DNA from: Trichormus_B sp936914905
Lineage (GTDB): Bacteria; Cyanobacteriota; Cyanobacteriia; Cyanobacteriales; Nostocaceae
Direction: 5' to 3' (one strand)
Length of the DNA stretch: 64,000 nt
Assembly: GCF_039871975.1 (NCBI RefSeq)
Contig: NZ_JBDPLL010000001.1
The notes beneath the pieces are model-generated. The model was given only the letters and a program-made list of their open reading frames with translations, was not told the DNA's origin and made no database searches. Positions 54,585 to 63,815 of this stretch are shown piece after piece (positions within the stretch are counted from its first letter, which is position 1; the number at the start of each line of letters is the position of its first letter). The translations under genes and the position numbers were made by a program.

Positions 54585-57500
54585 TTATGCTTTGTTGAAA
54601 TTTCTCTTCCAGATACGGAATTTGATAAGTACAGATTTTGCCCAACGTCCACTAATGAAATCATGGAGCAGAGTATAAAAACAGGGGATAATAAACAGAG
54701 TAAGCATTGTTGCTAAAGACAACCCAGAAAATACAACTACACCCAAAGGTTGGAGAAAGTCTGAACCTTCACCAATTCCTAAAGCCAGGGGAAACATACC
54801 CAAAACTGTGGTAATTGTTGTCATTAAAATAGGGCGTAAACGTTGAGGTGCTGCTTTTAAAATGGCGGTGCGACGGTCAACTCTTTCTCGTTCTCGAATT
54901 TGATTTGCTAACTCCACCATAATAATGGCGTTATTAACCACAATACTCAGTAGAAAAACTGCACCGACAACAATAGTAGTACCAATAGCAGTTCCCCTGA
55001 TATAAAGCCCAAAAATACCTCCTGCTAATGCCAGAGGAATGCTCAACAGAACTACTAAAGGATCAATGAGGGAATTATATTGTACAGCCATCACCAGAAA
55101 GACTAAAAAGATTGCTAAACATCCCAACAGTTGTAGTGATTGTTGTAGTTCTTGATTAGATTCCGCTGTTACACTCGGTAAAAGACTTATACCTTGAGGG
55201 AAATTTGCATTTTTGAGAACTTGATCAACTTGATCTAATGCTTGACTAAGACTTGCTCCTTCTGCCAAATTACCAGCTATTAAAAAGACTTGACGCTGAT
55301 TAATCCGTTGAATTTCTCCTGGTGCTTTACCTTCGGCAATTGTTGCTACATCACTCAAGCGAATTTGTTTATTACCTTCTACAAATAAAGGTAATCCCTC
55401 TAACTGGGAAGTTGTTTGTACTGAAGCTTCATCTAACTTAACTCGCACATCTACCAAACGGTTATTGCGTTGCAGTTGGGTGGGTACGCTACCTATAATG
55501 GCGGTCTGAATTGTTTCGCCAATATCTTTAGTATTTAAACCGACATTAGTCACTCGTTCCCAGTCAGGTAAAATATGGATTTCTAGTTGAGTTACATCTG
55601 CATCAGGACGGAATCTAACTGAGGTAACTTTTTCTTCTAAAGTTTTTAATAAAGCACGACCTGCTTTTTCTAAAGTGTCTGAGTTATTTCCTTGGAGAAT
55701 TATGTCAACGTCAGCACCCCGAGTAGGGGAGTTGTTAAGAATTAAACCCCGCACTTGACGAGGGGCTAAATGGAGGCGAATATCTACTAGGTTTAGCTGA
55801 GTAAATTCTTTGGTGACACGCTCAACATAAGTCTCTATATCTGTTTTTGGTTTGAGGGTAATGGTGCTGGAACTTACCAGGGGATTAGCGGTACTTTTGC
55901 TACTAAAGAGAAAACCACCTACTGTAGAGAACGCATATTCTGTTTCTGGTTGCTGATGGAGAATGTGATCTACAGTCCTCATGACTTTTTGATTAGTTTC
56001 TAGAGGTGTACCGGGGGGAAATTGAGCTATTAAGCTAACTTGTCCGGTGTTGATGGGGGGGAGAATTTCTTGGGGAAGTTGAGGAGCCATCCACCAACTA
56101 CCAACACCTAATATGATAGTAGTGATCGCAATAGTTAATAACCGCCAGCGTAAGATCCTAGCTAAAAAACCACCATATAATATGGTAGTGGCTTCAAAAC
56201 GGTGATTAAACTCGCGGAAAAACCAAAAATTACCTAGAGAACTAGAAACTGGTAAAGCTAACAGTCGAGATGTCAGCATGGGGACAACAGTAACAGCAAT
56301 CAGAATTGAAGCTGCTACGGCAAAACTGATGGTGAGAATTAACTCATTAAAGAGTAATGAGATAAAACCACCAATCAGCAAAAATGGTAATACTGCTACC
56401 AAGTTTGTACTTGTAGACGCTACTAAAGCTGATTCTACTTCTCTACTGCTTTGTTCTGCCTGTTGAATAATTAAGGCAGTTGGTAATTTTGACGTTTGAT
56501 TTTGTAATTTTGATTGATTAATTCCCTCGGCAATATTTTCTAACATAACGATGGAATTATCAACGACAATTCCCACACCCAAGGCTAAACCACCCAAACT
56601 AAAAATATTCAGGGATAAACCGAATATTCCCATGAAAATAATAGCTGTTAAAAATGCTAGGGGAATAGCCAGAACAATAATTAAAGTTTGCCTTAGAGAA
56701 CCTAGAAACAGAAAAACAGCTATAGCTGCTAAACCTGAACCAATCAATCCAGAAGAACTAACATTAGCCAGAAAGCTGCGGATAAATATTGATTCATCTA
56801 AAGTAGATGTGAGAGTTACTTCAGCAGGAATTACACCAGATCCTTTAAGTTTTTCTAAATGTCTTTTTACACCATCAACAACATTTACAGTATTAGCATC
56901 TCGCTGTTTTTGAATACTGATTTTAACTGCTTCTTGACCATCGAGTAAGACATGAACACGTTGTTGTTCTGAACCATCAATAACTTGGGCAAAGTCACGC
57001 AAATAAACACGATTTTCAATATTAGAATTAGGTGCAGATACTTCAAAGGAAATATTGTTGATTTCCTCAGCATTCTGGAAGCGTCCCATGGTGCGGATTA
57101 AAGGTTCAGAATTTGGACCTAGAATCCTTCCTCCAGAAATATCTTGGTTACGGTTTTGCAGTTGATTTAACACATCTGTCAAACCAACACCAATAGATTG
57201 GAGACGATCTAAATCAATATTTACCCTAACTTCTTCCTTAACTCCTCCTGATACATCTACTACTGCTACTCCTCGTACTACACCCAATTCACGAGATAAT
57301 TCTTCTTCTGCAAAAACCCGCAAGTCAACAGCTTTGAGAGTAGGTGAAGTAAGTGCGAATTCATAAACAGGTGATTGGGAAGGATCTACTTTAAATAAAC
57401 GTGGTTCTGTAATAGTATCTGGTAATCTGTTTCTGGATCGATTAAAGGTTGCTGTAGCATCATTTAAGGCTTGGTCAATATTTCCTCCTGGTTGAAAATA

Positions 57501-57803
57501 CAAATCTAAACTGACTTGTCCTTCACGAGTGCGGGAAAAAACTTGAATTACACCTTCTGTTGCAGAAAAAGCTTCTTCTAGAGGTTTGGTAACTTCATCA
57601 ATTGCTACTTCTGGAGAAATTCCTGGTGCTTCTATCCTCACACTAATTCGGGGATAAGTAATAGATGGAAGTAAATCCACGGGTAAACGAATGATGAAAA
57701 ATACGCCCATAACAATTACAGCCAAGGTCAGCATGAGAGTACCGATATGCTGACGGATAGAAATAGCGCTGATACTAAAGCCGTTGTTGTTTGTTATTTG
57801 CAT
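54585..57803 (-). CDS. RND efflux transporter permease (HAE1/AcrB-like)
   Basis: 1072 residues, the usual size. TM1 follows SIRQHIGTLMLTLAVIVMGV. The periplasmic porter starts RLPVDLLPSITYPRISVRIE. The central TM block has LGGLALGVGIVVDNSIVMLE (proton-relay Asp) and the second half repeats the plan, ending in TM helices with RLRPILMTTITTVLGMFPLA. It exports drugs or other hydrophobic substrates across both membranes with an adaptor and an outer-membrane factor. The ATG at 57803 (MQITNNNGFSISAISIR) is preferred. The adaptor gene lies 57 bp upstream; no TolC gene is in the window. Confidence 0.94.
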   Translation of the reverse strand: MQITNNNGFSISAISIRQHIGTLMLTLAVIVMGVFFIIRLPVDLLPSITYPRISVRIEAPGISPEVAIDEVTKPLEEAFSATEGVIQVFSRTREGQVSLDLYFQPGGNIDQALNDATATFNRSRNRLPDTITEPRLFKVDPSQSPVYEFALTSPTLKAVDLRVFAEEELSRELGVVRGVAVVDVSGGVKEEVRVNIDLDRLQSIGVGLTDVLNQLQNRNQDISGGRILGPNSEPLIRTMGRFQNAEEINNISFEVSAPNSNIENRVYLRDFAQVIDGSEQQRVHVLLDGQEAVKISIQKQRDANTVNVVDGVKRHLEKLKGSGVIPAEVTLTSTLDESIFIRSFLANVSSSGLIGSGLAAIAVFLFLGSLRQTLIIVLAIPLAFLTAIIFMGIFGLSLNIFSLGGLALGVGIVVDNSIVMLENIAEGINQSKLQNQTSKLPTALIIQQAEQSSREVESALVASTSTNLVAVLPFLLIGGFISLLFNELILTISFAVAASILIAVTVVPMLTSRLLALPVSSSLGNFWFFREFNHRFEATTILYGGFLARILRWRLLTIAITTIILGVGSWWMAPQLPQEILPPINTGQVSLIAQFPPGTPLETNQKVMRTVDHILHQQPETEYAFSTVGGFLFSSKSTANPLVSSSTITLKPKTDIETYVERVTKEFTQLNLVDIRLHLAPRQVRGLILNNSPTRGADVDIILQGNNSDTLEKAGRALLKTLEEKVTSVRFRPDADVTQLEIHILPDWERVTNVGLNTKDIGETIQTAIIGSVPTQLQRNNRLVDVRVKLDEASVQTTSQLEGLPLFVEGNKQIRLSDVATIAEGKAPGEIQRINQRQVFLIAGNLAEGASLSQALDQVDQVLKNANFPQGISLLPSVTAESNQELQQSLQLLGCLAIFLVFLVMAVQYNSLIDPLVVLLSIPLALAGGIFGLYIRGTAIGTTIVVGAVFLLSIVVNNAIIMVELANQIRERERVDRRTAILKAAPQRLRPILMTTITTVLGMFPLALGIGEGSDFLQPLGVVVFSGLSLATMLTLFIIPCFYTLLHDFISGRWAKSVLIKFRIWKRNFNKA

Positions 57804-57860
57804 CTTTACCAATTCAAAATTCAAACTGTATATTATAAATTACCTCTTGCTCAACACCAC

Positions 57861-59246
57861 CTAAAAATTCTTTTTTTGTGTTGTTTGTGGTTCTTTCAAA
57901 TCTTTTTCCGACAAAATTGATAACTTGACAACTTCATTGTCTTTTAAAGGTTTACTACTACGCACAACATAACTTTCTCCTGGTTGTAAGCCAGAGAGAA
58001 TTTCTACACTACCGTCAGCTTTGTTCCCTAAAGTTACAGATTGTTCTTTTACTTTGGCTTTACCGTCGGTTTCTTGAACGATAAATATCGTACCTGTGGT
58101 ATTTTCTGATTTTGTTTGTTGACCTGTTACATTAACTGCTGTATGTGACACCACGACTCGCTGTGGTGTTTGGGTCGTAAAATTGACTCGTGCTAGTAGT
58201 CCGCTACCAATTTTCCCGCCACTATTGGGAATGACTACTTCTATAGGTATTAACCTGGCTGTGCTATCAGCAGTTGGAGAAATACGCGCTACTCTACCAA
58301 TGATGGTTTGATCTGGGAAGGCATCTAAACGCACTTGTACAGATTGCCCGACCTGTATTTTTGCTAGTTCTAATTCGGAAACTTGGACTACTACTTTAAT
58401 CCGACTCAAGTCAGCAATTTTTAAGACTTCGCTTCCTGGTTGTAGAAGATTACCAGGTTCTGTGACTTTTTCTGTGACTACGCCGGTGATGGGGGAGATT
58501 AAGCGGGAATAGGAACGACGTTCTTTAGCAGCTTTAACTACTGCTTGCTGGGCGAATACTCTACCTTGGGCGGCGGCTACAGCTTGTTTTTCTGTACGGA
58601 CTTGTTCAATAGTGGCTTGTAGGGCTTTTTGGACTGTTTGGGCTTTGGTTTTGGCTTGTTGGGCGGCTTGTTCGGAAATTGCTCCCGCTTTGAATAATTG
58701 TTGTTGTCTTTGCGAGTCTGCTTGGGCTTGGATGACTTCTAATCTGGCTTTTTCGACTTCTGCTTGAGCATTACTTACTTGTGTCATCGCCCTAGCGACT
58801 TCTGATTGACAGGTTGCTAGTTCTGCTTCTGCTTGCTGTGATTCCGTCATCAGTAGAACGTCGTCTAACTGGCTAATAATTTGTCCACGGTTGACTGTAT
58901 CTCCAACATCTAAATTGAGGGCGATGAGTCTTCCTTCTACTTGTGATCGCACAGAAACTCTCCTAAATGGGGTGGTGTTACCGATATAACCCGCTGGACG
59001 AAGTAATAAGTTAGTCCGCGCGATCGCTACATCTACAGATGCTTCACTATTACCTCTTTCTCTACCACCAGGTCGCCTCAATTGGGCTTCGGCTGATTCT
59101 TTTGGTAATGAACGACAACTTGCTGTTAGTAATGCCAGTAAGAGCATACAGAACATTAATAAACTATGGTTATTTATAAATGGTTTGGTAACTATAGGAG
59201 TTGATATCTTCACCTGTTTTTGTGACTTATTGGTGTCCAAAACCAT
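57861..59246 (-). CDS. RND efflux periplasmic adaptor (membrane fusion lipoprotein)
   Basis: 461 residues. The signal peptide ends in a lipobox (LLALLTASC, Cys44), so it is a lipoprotein. The barrel-sandwich (lipoyl) halves are RSQVEGRLIALNLDVGDTVN and SPITGVVTEKVTEPGNLLQP, around a long coiled-coil hairpin rich in Ala/Gln/Glu (QAEVEKARLEVIQAQADSQR). The beta-barrel and membrane-proximal domains follow. The ATG at 59246 gives a sensible signal peptide; the frame extends a further 35 non-family codons upstream. It forms an operon with the downstream permease. Confidence 0.92.
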   Translation of the reverse strand: MVLDTNKSQKQVKISTPIVTKPFINNHSLLMFCMLLLALLTASCRSLPKESAEAQLRRPGGRERGNSEASVDVAIARTNLLLRPAGYIGNTTPFRRVSVRSQVEGRLIALNLDVGDTVNRGQIISQLDDVLLMTESQQAEAELATCQSEVARAMTQVSNAQAEVEKARLEVIQAQADSQRQQQLFKAGAISEQAAQQAKTKAQTVQKALQATIEQVRTEKQAVAAAQGRVFAQQAVVKAAKERRSYSRLISPITGVVTEKVTEPGNLLQPGSEVLKIADLSRIKVVVQVSELELAKIQVGQSVQVRLDAFPDQTIIGRVARISPTADSTARLIPIEVVIPNSGGKIGSGLLARVNFTTQTPQRVVVSHTAVNVTGQQTKSENTTGTIFIVQETDGKAKVKEQSVTLGNKADGSVEILSGLQPGESYVVRSSKPLKDNEVVKLSILSEKDLKEPQTTQKKNF

Positions 59247-59714
59247 GAACTTTTCTCCAATTGGGAAGTATTTGTAGTCAAACAGCTTTTTCTTCGTAAT
59301 TGATTGGGAATAGATATGAATTAAGAAAAAAAAATCACGTTCAAAATTCATCGGTTCTTCAACTATTTATGTATTCCTCATCACTTTTTTTGGCTTGTTC
59401 AAACTGACAGAATTATCACCATATCCACAGGATATAGAGGATATAAATGTATATAATTGCTGATAGTCTCAAAGATTATAAAGTTAGCATAAAGATTATG
59501 CCAGCAATAGGTAATAGGTAATTGGTCATGATTTAGCTGCTGAAAATTAGGTTGTTACGGGAAATTTGTCAGTTAAAGGGTTATTTAGACTGGAATTTTT
59601 GAAGAATTTGTGTATATAATAAGAATATTAAATAAATATTGCTTTCGTGATCACCATAGAGTATAGACGGAAGTCACTAAAGCAACAATTCACGTTCAGT
59701 GAGGAAAGTAATAA
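59247..59714. other. Divergent upstream region
   Basis: No gene is seen. It separates the efflux operon from the lyase relic and should contain both promoters. Confidence 0.45.
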
Positions 59715-60278
59715 TTGACATCACTGCTGAAAATTGTCCAAACTGCCGATGAAAAAATGATTGCAGAGTTTTTTCAAGCATCTGTAGGATAATGGCGTTC
59801 TGAACGGCGCTATTACACCCTACTGCATGGGAAAATTAAGGAAATCGAAAATATTATTACCATCAAATTTTTGGCACAGGGAGATGATGAATTACAACAA
59901 CTGGCTCACTTACACGAGTTGTCAGATTTAGGAAGTTTGATTTGTGGTGCAAAAGTCAGTTGGGAAAGTACCGATTTACACAACGTGAGAAAAGAAGCCA
60001 TCGGTATGAAAATTTTTGGTGTTTTGGGAAATATTTTGTATCGCAATCGCGGTTTTGCTACTACCAAACCTGTAAGAGCTCAATATAATTTCCCGCATCC
60101 CAAAACCCTGTGCTTGCGAACGGAATACAACAATTCAGTATTTGAGGAAGAAATTAAGCTCATTGGTGATAAATACCGCACCAGACAAAAAACTATTTCC
60201 CGTGCTGGCGAACAGTTAATTATTGGTCAATATTTGGAAAAGCGCATTCAAGCTAAAACTAGTCCGTTAATGTCATAA
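59715..60278 (+). pseudogene. CpeS/CpcS-family phycobiliprotein lyase with one in-frame TAA
   Basis: From a TTG at 59715 (GAGGAAA nine bases upstream) the frame reads LTSLLKIVQTADEKMIAEFF, QASVG, TAA (59790-59792, where Lys is expected in the G-K-W motif), then WRSERRYYTLLHGKIKEIEN and on without interruption to 60278. CpeS-fold signatures follow (ICGAKVSWEST, LCLRTEYNNSVFEEEIKLIG, YRTRQKTISRAGEQLIIGQY). These lyases attach bilin chromophores to phycobiliproteins. A truncated product from a TTG at 59871 would lack the first barrel strands. The exact subfamily is uncertain. Confidence 0.78.
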
Positions 60279-60405
60279 CCTTGCCTCCAGTCTGTGTACA
60301 TACGTCAGCTATCAGCTTGAAATACTAGCCACCACTAATATTTCCAGGGCTGGCAAAATTTTCTATAAAAATTTTGTAAAATCTTCTCCCAAAAACCTGG
60401 TTTGT

Positions 60406-60558
60406 ATGTCATCATTAGGGAGAGAATTAATTCGGCGATTAGTGATTTTGTTGTTAGTATTGACAGGCTTTTTACTTGTGGTATTTACAGACTGCTCTCC
60501 GAAATCTAAATCTCTACAAACTCGTGATTTTGGAGACATTATATGTCAGTTTACGTAG
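60406..60558 (+). CDS. Possible small membrane/lipoprotein ORF overlapping rbp
   Basis: A 50-codon frame: MSSLGRELIRRLVILLLVLT, GFLLVVFTDC and a hydrophilic tail. It has a positively charged start, one hydrophobic segment and a lipobox-like FTDC. It overlaps the RNA-binding-protein ATG by 16 bases in another frame. It could be a real mini-lipoprotein, a leader ORF coupling translation of the downstream gene, or chance. Confidence 0.35.
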   Translation: MSSLGRELIRRLVILLLVLTGFLLVVFTDCSPKSKSLQTRDFGDIICQFT

Positions 60559-60878
60559 GCAATCTTTCTTACGAAGTTACACAGGACGCTTTGACACAGG
60601 TTTTTGCAGAATACGGTTCTGTGAAGCGTGTTCAAATTCCCACTGACCGGGAAACAGGCCGTGTACGTGGCTTCGCTTTTGTAGAAATGAGTTCTGATGC
60701 AGAAGAAACTGCAGCCATTGAAGCCCTTGATGGTGCTGAATGGATGGGTCGTGATTTGAAAGTTAACAAAGCCAAGCCTAAAGAAGACCGTGGTGGCGGT
60801 GGTGGTTATGGCGGCGGCGGCGGTGGTCGCGGTGGTTACGGTGGTGGTGGTGGCGGAGGTAGTCGCAATCGTTACTAA
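60543..60878 (+). CDS. RNA-binding protein, RRM with glycine-rich tail
   Basis: 111 residues. One RRM has RNP2 VYVGNLSY (residues 3-10) and RNP1 RGFAFVEM (43-50). A Gly-rich tail (GGGYGGGGGGRGGYGG type, about residues 84-111) follows. This is the cyanobacterial Rbp class, several of which are cold-induced and one of which guides thylakoid mRNA localisation. The specific paralogue cannot be decided. It is followed by a strong terminator and no rpsU gene. Confidence 0.93.
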   Translation: MSVYVGNLSYEVTQDALTQVFAEYGSVKRVQIPTDRETGRVRGFAFVEMSSDAEETAAIEALDGAEWMGRDLKVNKAKPKEDRGGGGGYGGGGGGRGGYGGGGGGGSRNRY

Positions 60879-60928
60879 GTTTCCCCTGAATAGCTAATTT
60901 CCATTAAATAGAACCATTAAATAGAAGC

Positions 60929-60963
60929 AACCCATTCCGACTGAGGGGTGGGTTCCTTTTTGG
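60929..60963 (+). terminator. Intrinsic terminator of the rbp gene
   Basis: AACCCATTCC pairs with GGGGTGGGTT (10 bp, two G-U) over a 6-nt loop and is followed by CCTTTTT. Confidence 0.85.
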
Positions 60964-60995
60964 TATTTTGGTTTTTCATTTTTTGGTTTTTCATT

Positions 60996-61800
60996 TTATA
61001 GCTGTAGTTCAAATCCTGGTAGAAGGTCTTCTCCAGAAAGTAGTGTAGGAAGGGGAGCAACGCGATTTTGTTTTGTGAGGTGGGGCAAAACGTGTGCGAT
61101 CACTAAACCCAAAACAGGCATCGATAAAAATCATTTACCGTACAATTAAAATATTGTATACATACAAGTTGTCAATTTGAGAATGAAAGGAAACAGTAAA
61201 TTTTGGTTAAAAGAAAATGCGGAAATTATGTGACATCTTCGTTGTCAATGGATAGCTGGAAGTTGGGATAATTAATTTCTGTAATTCCATTTTTACGTCT
61301 TTTTCTACCTCTTTTATCCATCTTCAAAGTGTCTAATATTTTAGACCTACAACTCCCATTTAACGGAATTTTATGTGCTAATCAATACCGACCTATTTGA
61401 TCACTGACGTAAGCAGCTTATTCCCACGAGCCACAAATTATTGAATGCAGGTCTTCTTAGGATATTTTGAGAAGATACTTTGTCTTGCAATTTTATTTAT
61501 TGGATGTGATTTATTTGATTTTAATCCCATAAAAATATTTTAGCGATGTCTGTGGTTGGCGTAGCTAAAAGCACACTTTTTGCCCCACCTCACAAAACAA
61601 AATCGTGTTGCTCCCTGTAGGAAGTTGGACAATTTCTACAGGTTTTCCAGGTTAGTAAATTTCTGCTTGTTTGTCTTGCGGATTAATCAACCAACCTAAA
61701 GGTAAACCATTTTCTATATATTCCTGATATTCCTGCATCTTTTCTTGCAGGGTTTTGAGTCTGTCGGTTTTTGATCTCAGTTTAATAGAGACGGCCGAAA
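60996..61800 (-). pseudogene. Uma2-family endonuclease C-terminus split by an insertion element
   Basis: The minus strand from about 61795 reads KLRSKTDRLKTLQEKMQEYQ and NGLPLGWLINPQDKQAEIY, TAA, PGKPVEIVQLPT. It is then interrupted by the element at 61053-61615 and resumes with LLSGEDLLPGFELQL-stop at 60996. Removing the element plus one copy of its 9-bp duplication restores the frame exactly. The catalytic N-terminal half is missing (unrelated DNA begins near 61795). Confidence 0.82.
61053..61615. mobile_element. 563-bp insertion element with 45-bp terminal inverted repeats
   Basis: Left 61053-61097 and right 61571-61615 are inverted repeats (GGGAGCAACGCGATTTTG at left) with two mismatches. 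They are flanked by the 9-bp direct repeat TGTAGGAAG (61044-61052 and 61616-61624). The interior holds no intact transposase; on the minus strand a frame containing LDTLKMDKRGRKRRKNGITE ends at TAA. It is a non-autonomous or deleted element of an unknown family. Confidence 0.8.
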
Positions 61801-61904
61801 ATTTACAAAGGAGTCTGTGTCTGGCTTTCCATAGTGTTATGATTAGGAAAGAGCCAAGGAAAGAATCGGGGTTGGGAATAGTAACTGATAGGAACTATCC
61901 ATAA

Positions 61905-62500
61905 CATTTATTTATGAAATCGGCAAAACCAATGAACCAATTCCTAATGTGACTAAACCACAAATACTAAGAATTACTTGTTCGTAAATTCGGGAATTCA
62001 GGGGAAATATTTGTTGAGCTAACGGGAATATTTTTACAAGTCTAATGACGTGTTCAACAAATATACCCTTGCTGGAAAACTCTTTGTTTCGCGCCTTTTC
62101 TTCTGAGTGAGGAGCGCATAATCGCTATCATGTTTTTCTACCTGTTCAAGGAAACTAGCAGGCAAAACATTTCCTAATATCTCTAGCCAGTAATAAAATG
62201 TGTCCTTTGCTTCCATTTTGGATATACCGAAATACAAACCTAAAACCTCAAATGTTGGCATTTTCCCCAAATAGAATAAGCATAGATATACCTCTTCTTC
62301 TATCTCTAGTTTCGGTTTCCGCCCTCCTCCTTTCTGATTTATAGGTATCTTTTTACTTTCTATCTCAGGTTGAAGTTTTTTATCCTGCATTTTAGCTTGG
62401 GCTAACAACTCTTGAAACTGATGCTTAGTTATTCCCAGTATTTTTTTTCTACGATGTGGATATTCAAGAATATAATTAAGTAGATTTTTCCTTTTGGTAA
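61905..62500 (-). mobile_element. IS5-type (DDE_Tnp_4) transposase relic with internal deletion
   Basis: The N-terminal part reads LLNYILEYPHRRKKILGITK, GGGRKPKLEIEEEVYLCLFY and TFEVLGLYFGISKMEAKDTF. At about 62100 it jumps, with a frame change, to the C-terminal part NKEFSSKGIFVEHVIRLVKI and RIYEQVILSICGLVTLGIGS, ending at TAA. The central DD portion is deleted. The 375-bp frame 62034-62408 is open but cannot encode an active enzyme. Confidence 0.8.
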
Positions 62501-62699
62501 ACTGTCAAAATTCCCTTCTACCATTTTTTGACACCAAGTGAATTTTCCGGACAAGTCTAATACGTGTTTTTAGCCTATTTTCTGATGAATTTTCCTTGAA
62601 GAGGTGTAATTCGCGCCAGGCTTAATAGGTGAAACTCCCGTCAATTCTGACTCCTGACACTGATATTTAAGCTAAACTCTGACGTAATAATTATTTTCA

Positions 62700-63200
62700 T
62701 TGAAATATAAATATAACATTCCTCGACGGATTTTACTATCTCCGTCAACAGGTAGGTTATTTCCTTCTAGATGCTGGAACTAAAGAGCTATCCGTATTTT
62801 CTAATACTTTTTCAATGCCAATCAAATTAGGGGTAGATTCAAATAACTTAACCAGTTCTGTTTGTCGAGGATTAACTGGCCAATTACGATAAATATCTAA
62901 ACCTATAGCCCTGGGCTGTTGCTGTTTTATTTTTTTTAAAACTTGGTCATGACCGCATTAGAAACAGTCCATATTTTTTGATTATTAATATATTTTTCAT
63001 TAATTTAGACTATGACAATGCGATTATAAATGGGTTCTTGTGGACGGAGTAAAAACAATTGATCTAATGCTGTTAATTCTAAAGATTGAAGTAATCCAGT
63101 GAAACGTAGTGCGATCACAATAAACATGACATTGGGAACAGCAATTAACACGCCACGCCATTCCCATAGATTTCTTTAAATTCTCTAAAATTAAACTCAT
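62700..63200 (-). pseudogene. CHASE2-domain protein, decayed N-terminal part
   Basis: It reads WRGVLIAVPNVMFIVIALRF, GLLQSLELTALDQLFLLRPQ, EPIYNRIVIV, TAA (a Glu position in the IVIVEINE motif), INEKYINNQKIW, a frameshift, PRAIGLDIYRNWPVNPRQTE, STPNLIGIEKVLENT, a frameshift and NLPVDGDSKIRRGMLYLY. CHASE2 is an extracellular sensor domain of cyclases, kinases and similar proteins. The output domain is missing, cut off near 62690. Confidence 0.75.
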
Positions 63201-63249
63201 TGATTAATTCTTGGTCGTGCAAGAATCCACTAATGGTTCAGATGCAATA

Positions 63250-63705
63250 TTATTGCATCCCACTTAGTCTAAAAATTGCCTCCAATTTATTTTAACTATT
63301 TGCTTATTAGGCTGAGTACAACGTGATTCCAGACTCTAAGATACTGCTTTATGCCAAATTTCAGCTTGTGCATGGAAAGTAGATTTATGGAGTAACTCTG
63401 CTTTGACTAAAGACTCTGACAATGATAAATAAATTTGCTGGAATTTGTTTAACAAAACTTTCTACATAAGGAAGGACTGTTGCTAGAGTCTTCTTAATCA
63501 GAACTGAGAATAAATACCACTTATTATTGGTATTTATTCTCAGTTCTGGTACATTTTCATGTAGAGTAAACCTGATAATTCCTGGTTGTTTAGGTAAGGT
63601 TAATATTGTTTTATAAATTACTTTTTTCTGCATCATTGATGAGAGCAAACTCGGTAGTTTGCTCGGAAATGTGGGGTATATACCAAAATAATGTAGGATG
63701 CTCAT
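63250..63705 (-). pseudogene. Decayed gene upstream of CHASE2, family unknown
   Basis: A frame from 63705 contains VIYKTILTLPKQPGIIRFTL and INTNNKWYLFSVLIKKTLAT. It shifts near 63430 into QQIYLSLSESLVKAELLHKS and HAQAEIWHK, with stop codons beyond. It lies on the CHASE2 strand and may have been its operon partner. I do not recognise the family. Confidence 0.4.
63499..63548. repeat. Perfect 21-bp-arm inverted repeat
   Basis: 63499-63519 pairs perfectly with 63528-63548 over an 8-nt loop. It lies inside the decayed reading frame and encodes part of it, so it may be a later insertion or a structured repeat. Confidence 0.8.
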
Positions 63706-63815
63706 TTAAGGTTAGTCCTGATTTATTGGCCGGAAGTAAGGCTGTTATTTCCTGTTTATTTTTGAGGCATGAAGAACCACCAGTTACTGCTCCAACTGTT
63801 GGAGGATTAAGTTAA
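63606..63815 (+). pseudogene. Possible C-terminal gene fragment
   Basis: The plus-strand frame ends VSPDLLAGSKAVISCLFLRH and EEPPVTAPTVGGLS-stop, which looks protein-like, but the first 25 codons overlap the opposite-strand relic. Probably the tail of a broken gene; family unknown. Confidence 0.35.

Noticed and set aside
12436..60278. Stop-codon recoding (reassigned TAA, TAG or TGA) to explain the in-frame stops in several genes
   Set aside because: All three stop codons occur, at positions of different amino acids (Gln, Trp, Tyr, Lys, Leu, Glu), and many of the same genes also have frameshifts. All intact genes use the three stops normally.
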